This document shows positions 1 to 5,660 of a stretch of DNA of 5,918 nt, one piece after another. Position numbers and translations under genes: made by a program. Location: the NCBI GenBank assembly GCA_030146905.1, contig JASLAV010000378.1:1-5918 (forward strand), given 5' to 3'. The notes beneath the pieces were generated by a model, which worked only from the letters and a program-made list of their open reading frames with translations, was not told the DNA's origin and did not search any database. How positions within the stretch are numbered: the stretch's first letter is position 1; each line of letters opens with the position of its first letter. Source of the stretch: Lentzea sp. GTDB taxonomy: Bacteria > Actinomycetota > Actinomycetes > Mycobacteriales > Pseudonocardiaceae.

Positions 1-324
1 GACGGCGACGGAGTGGTTGCGGGTGAGCCCGAGGATGCGCTCGATGTGGCTCACGAGGACCTCGACGTCGTACCCGACGCCCCTCGTGCCGTACGAGCCG
101 ATGTAGCTCAGGTCCTTGCGGAGCTTCGCCGCGTTGACGCCCGCCGCCTGGCTGAGCTCCTCGCTGGAGACCGCCGTCACGCCCTGCTCGGCCATGCCGG
201 ACAGCACGCGGAGGTACACGGCCAGCCTGGCCACCGCGGCCTCCGGGATCGCCCGCGCCCGCTCCCTGTCGGCAGGCTCCAGGGGGGTCGTGGTCGTCTC
301 ACCTTCGCCCCGCTGTGATGCCAC
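1..324 (-). CDS. rex: Redox-sensing transcriptional repressor Rex (5' part, cut by window edge)
   Basis: Rex is a cytoplasmic repressor that reads the NADH/NAD+ ratio and releases DNA when NADH rises. The first 108 residues are present. They hold the N-terminal winged-helix DNA-binding domain, with the family signatures ELSQAAGVNAAKLRKDLS (residues 56-73) and YGTRGVGYDVE (78-88). The Rossmann NADH-binding domain, with its GxGNLG loop, should begin just past the left edge. I chose the GTG at 324-322 because a GGAGG/GGAG purine stretch lies directly upstream. An in-frame GTG nine codons earlier (351) has no comparable ribosome binding site. Residues 1-20 are a low-complexity Thr/Glu-rich tail, common in actinobacterial Rex. 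The gene is preceded by its own operator at 394-411, so autoregulation is expected. In Streptomyces rex leads the hem genes; what follows here lies outside the window. Identity is firm; only the exact start is open. Confidence 0.96.
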   Translation of the reverse strand, partial: MASQRGEGETTTTPLEPADRERARAIPEAAVARLAVYLRVLSGMAEQGVTAVSSEELSQAAGVNAAKLRKDLSYIGSYGTRGVGYDVEVLVSHIERILGLTRNHSVAV

Positions 325-383
325 GCTCTCCGACCTCCGGATGTGCTCCACCGCAGAGACCCCGCGGCGTTGGTGATGAACAC

Positions 384-411
384 ACCGTACCGCTTGTGAA
401 CGCATGCACAA
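384..411 (-). promoter_or_regulatory. Candidate rex promoter overlapping the Rex operator
   Basis: Reading leftward, TTGTGC (411-406) could serve as -35 and TACGGT (389-384) as -10, with a 16-bp spacer. This places the start of transcription near 377 and leaves a leader of about 50 nt before the GTG at 324. The -35 lies inside the Rex operator, so bound Rex would block RNA polymerase. The boxes are inferred by eye and match the housekeeping consensus only in part; the operator itself is much better supported. Confidence 0.45.
394..411. promoter_or_regulatory. Rex operator (ROP)
   Basis: The sequence TTGTGAACGCATGCACAA is an inverted repeat with perfect TTGTG/CACAA ends around an 8-bp centre. 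It matches the known Rex operator pattern TTGTGAAnnnnTTCACAA at both conserved outer halves; only the inner right half (TG instead of TT) departs. It lies 70 bp upstream of the rex start codon and nowhere near another gene start, which supports negative autoregulation of rex by the NADH/NAD+ ratio. Confidence 0.9.
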
Positions 412-432
412 AGTCGGCGCTCGGGTGTCACA

Positions 433-459
433 GCGCTGGTCACGGGGCGTGACCAGCGC
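433..459. repeat. 12-bp perfect inverted repeat with GGG loop
   Basis: Arms GCGCTGGTCACG (433-444) and CGTGACCAGCGC (448-459) are exactly complementary around a 3-bp GGG centre. As RNA this is a very stable hairpin. As DNA it is a long symmetric site whose core is GGTCACG-n3-CGTGACC. It lies between the end of the molybdoenzyme gene (629) and the rex operator (394-411), about 22 bp upstream of the latter. It could be a terminator for leftward transcripts, although no T-run follows in either direction, or an operator for a second regulator of rex. The sequence alone does not decide. Confidence 0.75.
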
Positions 460-537
460 CGGAGCGCTTGTTGATCACTACGGGGTGAGCGTCCCGCCGA
501 TCATGGACGCGGCGCTGTCCCCGGTGGTGCGCCCGGT

Positions 538-558
538 GGCCGTCGTGGCGGCACGGCC
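538..558. terminator. Possible hairpin terminator downstream of the molybdoenzyme gene
   Basis: GGCCGT (538-543) and ACGGCC (553-558) form a 6-bp GC-rich stem with a 9-nt loop, about 70 bp past the stop codon of the leftward oxidoreductase gene. There is no U-tract, as is frequent in actinobacteria. GC-rich DNA gives such stems by chance, so this is weak. I see no gene between 460 and 628; the short open frames there lack ribosome sites and recognisable protein. Confidence 0.25.
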
Positions 559-623
559 GCGGGGCCTTTGCGCTTCGCGGTCATTCTTCGAATGTTCGCC
601 TCGCTTTGGCCGGACATTCACGG

Positions 624-639
624 CCGTCCTACCGGACGG
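624..639. repeat. Short hairpin overlapping the oxidoreductase stop codon
   Basis: CCGTCC (624-629) and GGACGG (634-639) pair around the loop TACC and straddle the TAG stop at 631-629 of the leftward gene. It could take part in transcription termination or mRNA end protection. The stem is only 6 bp and part of it is coding, so chance is a fair alternative. Confidence 0.3.
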
Positions 640-2110
640 TGAAAGAAATCGAATGCCATCCCGTCGCACCGTCGGGAACCGGGTCCAGACGTGCCTGGTC
701 CTGGGTGTAGCCGCTTTTGTCAGTGGCACGGCATTCGACCGTGTGGTTGCCGGGTTTGAGGTCCAGTTCGACGCGCCACATGCGCCACGTGCTGTCGCTG
801 ACCTCCGCGGCCAGCTCGGTCTCCCGCCAGGGCCCGCCGTCCGCCCTGACCTCGACCTTGGCCACGCCCTTCGGCTGCGCCCACGCCGTGCCCGCGACGA
901 CGGTCCTGCCCTGGGCCTCGCCCCGGTTCTTCGGGCGGTCGATCCGCGACATCGTCTTGATCGGCGCCCTGGTGGCCCACCCGCGCGGAATCCAGTAGCC
1001 CTGGTCCTTCTCGAAGGTGGTGACGTTGAGGTCAGTCACCCATTTGGTGGCCGAGACGTAACCGTAGAGGCCGGGGACGACCAGCCTGGCGGGGAAGCCG
1101 TGTTCGGCGGGCAGCGGTTCGCCGTTCATGCCGATGGCGATCAGGCCCTTCTCCATGACGTAGTCGAGCGGGCTGCCCGCGGTGAAGCCGTCGTCGCTGG
1201 TGCTGAAGAGCTGGTCGGCGCCCGCCTTCACGCCGGCCTCCCTCAGCACGTCGCCGATCCTGACGCCGACGAAGTTCGCCGTGGAGATGTAGGGGCCGCC
1301 CACCTCGTTGGAGACGCAGGTCAGGGTGACCGTCTCCTCGACCAGGTCCCGCTGCCGGATCTCCTCGAAGGTCAGGACGGTGGGGCGCTCGACCATGCCG
1401 TGGACGCGCAGGGTCCAGTCCTCCGCCCGGATCCTCGGCACGCTCAGCGCCGTGTCGATCCGGTAGAAGTCCTTGCCGCTGGTGATGAAGGTCGGGGTGC
1501 CGTCAGCCGCGAAGTCCGCAGCCGGGGGGATCGGTGGGGCCTTGGTCTTGGGGGTCAGGTCGCCGATCGCCCTGCGGGAGCCTTCCACGTCCGTCCGGCT
1601 GGTCAGGAGCTGGCCCGCTGCTCCCGCCGTGATGGCCAGGCCCGCTGTCACCAGGAACTTCCTCCTCGAGCCGCTGTCCTCTTGGGCTTCTCGGTGGAGG
1701 TAGCGGAAGACGTAGAGGCCGGCAGCGAGGCTTGCTATCGGGGCGAGGACCGACAGCTGGCCGACGTCCGGTCTGGTGATCACGGCGGCTATGCCGGCTA
1801 TGCCGATCACGACGATCACCGCTGTGCCCGGGGTGGGGTTGTTCCTGCTGGCCAGACCGGCTGCTGCGGCCATCGCCGTCAGCACCAACGCCATGCCGGT
1901 CAGCAGGACCAGCTTGTCGTTCGTGCCGAAGGTCGTCACCGCGAAGTCCTTCAGCCAGGACGGGGTCAGGTCTATCGCCGCGTTGCCCACCGCCAGGAAG
2001 GGGGAGGCTGCCGGGCCCACCACGGCGGCTACCAGGTGGCCTGCCGCCAGGGCGGTCGCTAGGGCCAGCAGTCCGGTCAGTGCTGCCTTGGCGGGCTTCA
2101 TGCCTTCCAT
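629..2110 (-). CDS. Membrane-bound molybdopterin-dependent oxidoreductase, sulfite oxidase fold
   Basis: The 493-residue protein has two halves. The first holds about four hydrophobic helices (near residues 9-30, 65-87, 96-112, 118-137). A Tat-type motif SRRKFLV (148-154) then leads into a fifth helix to about 170. The second half is a sulfite oxidase type Moco domain (about 210-390): LTCVSNEVGG (263-272) contains Cys265, the expected molybdenum ligand, and FPARLVVPGLYGY (339-351) is typical of the family. A Mo-co dimerisation domain follows (about 400-493). The family moves electrons to or from small substrates such as sulfite or sulfoxides outside the membrane; the real substrate cannot be read here. 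No haem or cytochrome partner gene is adjacent, so the electron route may run through the helices. The ATG at 2110 has AGGTG six bases upstream; an ATG three codons later is possible. The 106 bp before it may hold a promoter, but I could not assign boxes. Confidence 0.93.
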   Translation of the reverse strand: MEGMKPAKAALTGLLALATALAAGHLVAAVVGPAASPFLAVGNAAIDLTPSWLKDFAVTTFGTNDKLVLLTGMALVLTAMAAAAGLASRNNPTPGTAVIVVIGIAGIAAVITRPDVGQLSVLAPIASLAAGLYVFRYLHREAQEDSGSRRKFLVTAGLAITAGAAGQLLTSRTDVEGSRRAIGDLTPKTKAPPIPPAADFAADGTPTFITSGKDFYRIDTALSVPRIRAEDWTLRVHGMVERPTVLTFEEIRQRDLVEETVTLTCVSNEVGGPYISTANFVGVRIGDVLREAGVKAGADQLFSTSDDGFTAGSPLDYVMEKGLIAIGMNGEPLPAEHGFPARLVVPGLYGYVSATKWVTDLNVTTFEKDQGYWIPRGWATRAPIKTMSRIDRPKNRGEAQGRTVVAGTAWAQPKGVAKVEVRADGGPWRETELAAEVSDSTWRMWRVELDLKPGNHTVECRATDKSGYTQDQARLDPVPDGATGWHSISFTVR

Positions 2111-2216
2111 TCGACACCTGGTCGCGGGTGGTTCGCCTCAGCCGTAAGGGCTCGGTAAGCAAGTTTCTGACTTCTGGTGCGCGGCTGCGCGTTGCGTCGG
2201 TGGCTTGTTGCTGCTG

Positions 2217-3113
2217 CTACCTGACTCTGCGGCGGTAGGCCAGCGTCGCCGCCACCGCGCCCGCCACCGCTCCTGCGCCCAGCACAGACGGGACGCCGAT
2301 CTTCGCCGCTTTGCGGCCCGTTCTGAAGTCCCGGATCTCCCAGCCCCTGCGGCGGGAGATCTCGCGCAGTTGCGAGTCGGGGTTCACCGCCACCGCCGTT
2401 CCCACCACCGAGAGCATCGGGACGTCGTTCGACGAGTCCGAGTAGGCGGTGCAGCGGCGCAGGTTCAGGCCCTCCTTGGCCGCCAGGGAGCGGACTGCCT
2501 GGGCCTTTGCCTTGCCGTGCAGCAGGTCGCCCACCAGGCGGCCCGTGTAGATGCCGTCTTCCGACTCCGAGACCGTGCCCAGGGCGCCGGTCAGGCCCAG
2601 GCGGCGGGCGATGATCTGGGCCAGCTCCACCGGGGTCGCGGTCACCAGCCAGACCCGCTGGCCCGCGTCCAGGTGCATCTGGGCCAGGGCCTGGGTGCCC
2701 TTCCAGATCCGGTCGGCCATCAGTTCGTCGTAGATCTCCTCGCCCAGTGAGACCAGTTCGGCGACGCTGCGGCCCGCCACGAAGGACAAGGCCTGTTCGC
2801 GGGAGGCCTTCACCGACTCCGGGTCTTCGCGGCCGCCCACCCGGAACTTCAGCTGTTGCCAGATGAAGCCCGCCAGGTCCGAGGAGGAGAAGTACTTGCG
2901 TGCCGCCAGTCCTCTGGCGAAGTGGAAGATCGACGCGCCCATCATCATCGTGTTGTCCACGTCGAAGAAGGCCGCCGCGGTGAGGTCGGTGGGCACCGAC
3001 AGCGAGGTTTCGAGCTCCGGCGCCATCGCGGCGGCTTGTACCGCCGCCTCGGCCGAGGCCTCGCCGGCCAGTTCGGCCAGCCGGTCGCTCTCCACGTCAC
3101 GCTTGCCTGCCAT
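2217..3113 (-). CDS. HAD-IB family phosphatase (SerB-like) with C-terminal membrane segment
   Basis: The 298-residue protein carries all HAD motifs. Motif I is DVDNT (51-55; Asp51 nucleophile, Asp53 acid/base). Motif II is VTATP (157-161). The motif III lysine is Lys201 in HGKAKA. Motif IV is [10 protein letters not shown] (225-234; Asp226 and Asp230 bind Mg2+). Spacing and the helical cap (about 60-140) fit the HAD-IB subfamily related to phosphoserine phosphatase. Substrates of this branch are mostly unproven, so a serine biosynthesis role should not be assumed. Residues 1-45 are an Ala/Glu-rich extension, and residues 272-293 form a hydrophobic helix ending in YRRRVR, suggesting the enzyme is tail-anchored with its catalytic domain in the cytoplasm. 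The ATG at 3113 has only a weak TAGG ribosome site. The gene stands apart from the downstream oxidoreductase by 106 bp, so co-transcription is possible but not shown. Confidence 0.92.
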   Translation of the reverse strand: MAGKRDVESDRLAELAGEASAEAAVQAAAMAPELETSLSVPTDLTAAAFFDVDNTMMMGASIFHFARGLAARKYFSSSDLAGFIWQQLKFRVGGREDPESVKASREQALSFVAGRSVAELVSLGEEIYDELMADRIWKGTQALAQMHLDAGQRVWLVTATPVELAQIIARRLGLTGALGTVSESEDGIYTGRLVGDLLHGKAKAQAVRSLAAKEGLNLRRCTAYSDSSNDVPMLSVVGTAVAVNPDSQLREISRRRGWEIRDFRTGRKAAKIGVPSVLGAGAVAGAVAATLAYRRRVR

Positions 3114-3186
3114 GTGCCAAGCCTAGCGATCAGGCCGCCCCGCCTCCGGGGAACAGGCCCAGAACTGGGGGTACTGCGTTTTGTTG

Positions 3187-3287
3187 TGATCATCCAGGTG
3201 GACTGGTGGTCACTTCTTGTGTTCGAGTTGTCACGGGGTGTTGTAGTCCGTTCGGTGGATCTTGATGATCCACCTGGCGCATGATCA
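3187..3287. repeat. Interrupted inverted repeat, about 16-bp arms 65 bp apart
   Basis: TGATCAT (3187-3193) followed directly by CCAGGTGGA (3194-3202) is mirrored by TCCACCTGG (3269-3277), a 3-bp CGC insert, then ATGATCA (3281-3287). All 16 bases of each arm pair. The stretch between is non-coding and richer in A/T than its surroundings. Within it, GTGATCATC (3186-3194) can also pair as RNA with GGTGGTCAC (3205-3213) using two G-U pairs. It lies between the HAD gene start and the adenylyltransferase remnant. It may be the ends of a tiny decayed mobile element, a compound operator or a structured RNA; no known element is recognised. Confidence 0.6.
3254..3274. repeat. 8-bp perfect hairpin
   Basis: GGTGGATC (3254-3261) and GATCCACC (3267-3274) pair exactly around the loop TTGAT. 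It uses the same CCACC core as the larger inverted repeat around it, so the two structures are mutually exclusive as RNA. No T-run follows on either strand. It could end leftward transcripts reaching it from the anti-sigma gene, or be a protein-binding site. Confidence 0.55.
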
Positions 3288-3294
3288 TGATCAT
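3281..3294. repeat. 14-bp perfect palindrome ATGATCATGATCAT
   Basis: The sequence is fully self-complementary and contains two overlapping copies of ATGATCAT. It stands out as AT-rich in a high-GC window. It lies about 15-35 bp before the remnant gene that starts at 3309 or 3327, a position typical for an operator of that gene. Its first seven bases also form the right arm of the longer inverted repeat. Confidence 0.6.
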
Positions 3295-3308
3295 TTCGGC
3301 GTTAGCCG

Positions 3309-3756
3309 ATGTTGCCGAGGGTGTCGATGGCGGGGCTTGGCGGCCTGCTGGGCGGGCTGGATCCGTCCGATTACGGGACCTGGGCGTTCTACCCGTGGCG
3401 CGGGCGGCTGGTGCACCTGCTGCCCTGCGACGAGTTCCGGTTCGTGCGGACCGACCGCAACCGGGACAAGATCACCCGCGAGGAGCAGGTGGTCCTCGGC
3501 AGTGCAGCTCTCACCGCGCCGATGGAGGGGGTCGGGGCGCTCGGCATCCACCGCGTCCGGGCCGGTCACACGATGATGGGCGGTGTCATGACCGGCGCGG
3601 GGCCTGGAGCCGGAGGCGACCCTGCGGGAGCTGTTCCACACGCGGGGCCGCTGGCACGACGTCACGACCTGCTCGGCCGTCGAGCACCGCTGGCGCGAGC
3701 AGGCGCCACCGCTGGAGCTCGCGGTCATGCGCGGAGCGGTGCTCAGCCGAAGCTGA
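3309..3756 (+). pseudogene. Remnant of a ThiF/E1-like adenylyltransferase gene (deleted and frameshifted)
   Basis: The rightward frame from 3309 (or the ATG at 3327, with GAGGG five bases upstream) gives a clear protein signature: LDPSDYGTWAFYPW, then RLVHLLPCDEF, then RTDRNRDKITREEQ. From memory this matches the region just before the ATP-binding fold of actinobacterial ThiF-type proteins, some of which also carry a nitroreductase domain. In the family an arm with IGVVGLSVG-like residues should follow; here the text jumps to GSAALTAPMEGVG and then HRVRAG. The glycine-rich nucleotide loop and the following strand are therefore missing. After about 3570 this frame loses resemblance to protein. 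A different frame from about 3592 gives RGLEPEATLRELF and RWHDVTTCSAVEHRWREQ and ends at the TGA at 3754-3756, overlapping the convergent gene's end by 14 bp. That tail could be the old C-terminus or a second remnant. The whole is far shorter than the family and is judged non-functional. Confidence 0.75.
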
Positions 3757-4819
3757 TGCCGGGCAGCAGCGGCAGCGAGATGCTGGGCAGCGGCAACGGC
3801 AGGGGGATCGTGATCCCCGGCTTGCCGGGGGCCTGCGGGGTGGAGGTGGCCGGCTTCGACGCGGGCGGGGTCCCCGTGCCGGGAAGGACCGACTGCGTGG
3901 GCTGGACCGACGGGGCCGCCGAGCCGGTCTGAGCGGGCTGGCCGGAGGGCGTCGGCCGCACGGAGGACGGCGCGCGGCTGGTCGGGGCGTTCGGGTCCGG
4001 CACCACCGTGGCGCACTCGTCCCTGGCGGGGAGCGGGCCGAGCGTGTCGGACGAACCGCTGGTCACGGCGCTGCAGCCGATGCGGGTCGTCAGGTCGTGG
4101 GCGCGCTGGGCGATGCTGGCCAGCAGCCACATCGTGGTGTCGGCGTGCCTGCCCGCGTCCTCCGGCAGGCGGGGGCGCAGCGTGCCGAGCTTCACGTACT
4201 GGCCGAGTGCCCATTCGCGCAGGGCGGGCAGCGCCGTCTCGTCGGACGAGGTCGCGTACGTGGTGAGCTGGCGTGCGCCCTCGATCGCGTCCGCGTCGAG
4301 GTCGGTCAGCGCGGTGAGCTGGGCTGCCGGGTCCGAGGCGCGTTCGGCCAGCGTCTCCATCTCGGTGACGCGGGAGGCGGCGTGCTCCAGGTGCTTGAGT
4401 GCACGGGACTCGTCGTCGAAGGTCAGGCCCAGCGAGGCGCTTTCGGTGGTGCGTTTGATGCCGTAGAGCGGGTCTCCCGGGAGCGCGTCACGGCTGAGCA
4501 GCACGCTCATGCCGCCGAGCGACATCAGCAAGCAGAGGACCGCGGCCGCTGCGACTGCTAATCGTGCGCGCGCTCCCACCCGTCTTACCGACGCGAGAGC
4601 CAGTGGTTTCTCCGGCGGGGGCGCGGTGAGGACGCGCTGTTTCATGCGTTCGCGCGCCTCGGCGTCCGGGCCGACGTCCATCCGCCGGAGGAGTTCGACG
4701 ATCGCGAGGTCCTCAGCGAAGTCGTCGTCCCCCACCGGTTGAGGGCCGCCTTCAACCGCACGAGCGAACCGCTCGTGCTCCGCCTGCCGCCACCGCGGTG
4801 TTCTTCCCTTGCCGTCCAT
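3743..4819 (-). CDS. RsbN-like anti-sigma factor, DUF5667-type membrane protein
   Basis: The 358-residue protein has a cytoplasmic N-terminus (1-80) with a helical motif AEHERFARAVEGG (13-25), one transmembrane helix (about 86-108), and an outer domain (about 110-245) beginning DALPGDPLYGIKRTTE, the recognisable DUF5667 signature. A Pro/Ser/Thr-rich linker (270-335) and an odd Pro-Leu-Ile tail (336-358) follow. It lies 54 bp downstream of the BldN-type sigma gene. In Streptomyces the equivalent protein RsbN holds sigma BldN inactive at the membrane through its N-terminal helices, and that role is inferred here from position and layout. No Shine-Dalgarno sequence precedes the ATG at 4819, but a promoter-like element ends about 10 bp upstream, so translation from a very short leader is plausible. 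The gene end converges with the adenylyltransferase remnant. Direct proof of sigma binding is not available from sequence. Confidence 0.83.
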   Translation of the reverse strand: MDGKGRTPRWRQAEHERFARAVEGGPQPVGDDDFAEDLAIVELLRRMDVGPDAEARERMKQRVLTAPPPEKPLALASVRRVGARARLAVAAAAVLCLLMSLGGMSVLLSRDALPGDPLYGIKRTTESASLGLTFDDESRALKHLEHAASRVTEMETLAERASDPAAQLTALTDLDADAIEGARQLTTYATSSDETALPALREWALGQYVKLGTLRPRLPEDAGRHADTTMWLLASIAQRAHDLTTRIGCSAVTSGSSDTLGPLPARDECATVVPDPNAPTSRAPSSVRPTPSGQPAQTGSAAPSVQPTQSVLPGTGTPPASKPATSTPQAPGKPGITIPLPLPLPSISLPLLPGISFG

Positions 4820-4829
4820 CTCAGCCCGA

Positions 4830-4858
4830 GTAACGAAGTTGATCTGCTTTGGGTTACG
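4830..4858 (-). promoter_or_regulatory. Candidate BldN-type promoter for the anti-sigma gene
   Basis: Reading leftward in the 54-bp gap between the sigma and anti-sigma genes, CGTAAC (4858-4853) is followed after 17 bp by CGTTAC (4835-4830). As I recall, Streptomyces sigma BldN recognises about CGTAAC-n16-CGTTGA, so the -35 fits fully and the -10 at four of six bases with one extra spacer base. Transcription would start within a few bases of the ATG at 4819. GTAAC and GTTAC are also an inverted pair, so an operator is an alternative. Confidence 0.5.
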
Positions 4859-4873
4859 CCCCTGCGATCGTTA

Positions 4874-5491
4874 TCACCGCAACCAGGACGGGAGGATCTG
4901 TGCGAGCCGCCTCACGGCCCGGTGTTGCAACGCCTTCACGGCACCCTCGTTGCGGTCCATGAGCTGTGCGACCTCGGACACCGACTTGCCCTCGATGAAC
5001 CTCAGCACGATGCACTCGCGCTGGTCGTCACCCAACTGGGAAACGCAGCGGAGCAGCTCCGCGTTGGTCGCCTCCGTCATGACCTCCTGCTCGGGGCCGC
5101 TGGTCTCCTCGCGGTTGTCCTGCAGCTCAGCGGTCGTGACCTCGAGCCGGTAGCGGCTCGACTTCACGTGGTCGAACACGATGTTGCGCGCGATCGTCAC
5201 GAACCACGCCCCGACGTCGCGGCCCTGGTAGCTGACCGAACCGATGCTCCGCAACGCGCGCAGGAAGGTCTCGCTCGTCACGTCCTCGGCGAACGCGCGA
5301 TCGCCGCCCACCCGGAAGAGGACATAGCGGAACACCATGTCGACGTACTTGTCGTAGAGCACGCCGAACGCCTCGGTGTCACCCTCCTGGGCGGCCTTGA
5401 CGAGCTGCCACGGCTCGTCGGCGTCGTCGTGCTGACCCCCCGTCATGGCTCGGGTGGTCCTCATCGTGTTCGGTCGTGCCCGCGCGGTCAT
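4874..5491 (-). CDS. bldN: ECF RNA polymerase sigma factor, BldN family
   Basis: The 205-residue protein directs RNA polymerase to a dedicated promoter set. Region 2 spans about residues 41-110 (AFGVLYDKYVDMVFRYV, then AEDVTSETFLRAL, then GAWFVTIARNIVFDH). Region 4 spans about 145-200, with the helix-turn-helix SVSEVAQLMDRNEGAVKALQHRAVRRL at 170-196 split across its two helices. Matches such as SETFLRALR, SYQGRD and SRYRLEVTT are hallmarks of the BldN group, which in Streptomyces drives aerial development genes. I chose the ATG at 5491 because GGAGG lies upstream (5508-5504), though with a long 12-base gap. ATGs at residues 10 and 16 and a GTG at 5590 are alternatives. Streptomyces BldN has a long cleaved pro-sequence; with this start the extension is only about 25 residues, so processing is doubtful here. 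The gene is paired with the anti-sigma gene downstream. Confidence 0.9.
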   Translation of the reverse strand: MTARARPNTMRTTRAMTGGQHDDADEPWQLVKAAQEGDTEAFGVLYDKYVDMVFRYVLFRVGGDRAFAEDVTSETFLRALRSIGSVSYQGRDVGAWFVTIARNIVFDHVKSSRYRLEVTTAELQDNREETSGPEQEVMTEATNAELLRCVSQLGDDQRECIVLRFIEGKSVSEVAQLMDRNEGAVKALQHRAVRRLAQILPSWLR

Positions 5492-5503
5492 CGGCTCGCG
5501 GCA

Positions 5504-5533
5504 CCTCCACAGAGTCGCCGTGGCGGCAGCATA
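5504..5533 (-). promoter_or_regulatory. Possible -10 box and ribosome site of the sigma factor gene
   Basis: Leftward, TATGCT (5533-5528) resembles a housekeeping -10 and GGAGG (5508-5504) is a ribosome binding site 12 bases before the chosen ATG at 5491. No good -35 lies 16-18 bp further up, so the promoter call is tentative. The rest of the divergent 169-bp gap to the TTG at 5661 shows no other clear element. Confidence 0.35.
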
Positions 5534-5649
5534 CGTGTTGTTACTCCGTAGTAGGTAGCGGACGGGGTGGTGAAGTGGAGACGCGTCCACCGCGGCTTCA
5601 TGACGCTGCTCACGCGTGGAACACTGCTCGGAGCGCCCTGTTGTTCATG

Positions 5650-5655
5650 AGGAGG
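5650..5655 (+). promoter_or_regulatory. Strong ribosome binding site that fixes a TTG start
   Basis: AGGAGG sits five bases before the TTG at 5661, an ideal spacing. No ATG or GTG of the same frame lies upstream near a comparable site, which makes TTG the start of the rightward AMP-binding gene. Confidence 0.8.
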
Positions 5656-5660
5656 CCACG

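Noticed and set aside
478..729. 83-residue leftward frame after the molybdoenzyme gene
   Set aside because: It overlaps the 3' end of that gene in another frame, has no ribosome site and resembles no protein; the 325-628 gap is judged non-coding.
404..2062. 552-residue rightward open frame opposite the molybdoenzyme
   Set aside because: It is antisense to a gene with clear family motifs, is rich in Arg/Gly/Ala/Asp as expected for a GC-bias shadow, and has no ribosome site or recognisable domain.
2161..2216. GCGC-GGCT-GCGC stem just after the HAD gene as a terminator
   Set aside because: Only four base pairs and no T-run; not distinguishable from background.
3138..3151. Small CCCCG/CGGGG hairpin upstream of the HAD gene
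   Set aside because: A 5-bp GC stem is expected by chance at this base composition, and it does not fit a promoter or riboswitch.
3158..3169. CCCAG-AA-CTGGG short symmetry
   Set aside because: Two-base loop and 5-bp arms; too short to support a function.
3291..4214. 307-residue leftward open frame overlapping the anti-sigma gene end
   Set aside because: Pro/Arg/His-rich, out of frame with the motif-bearing protein, and no start signal.
3281..4561. 426-residue rightward open frame across the remnant and anti-sigma gene
   Set aside because: Low-complexity Arg/Gly/Ala composition; it is the antisense shadow of the anti-sigma gene and does not carry the adenylyltransferase signature, which is in another frame.
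4739..5551. 270-residue rightward frame opposite the sigma factor
   Set aside because: Antisense shadow: the sigma factor on the other strand has diagnostic region 2 and region 4 motifs.
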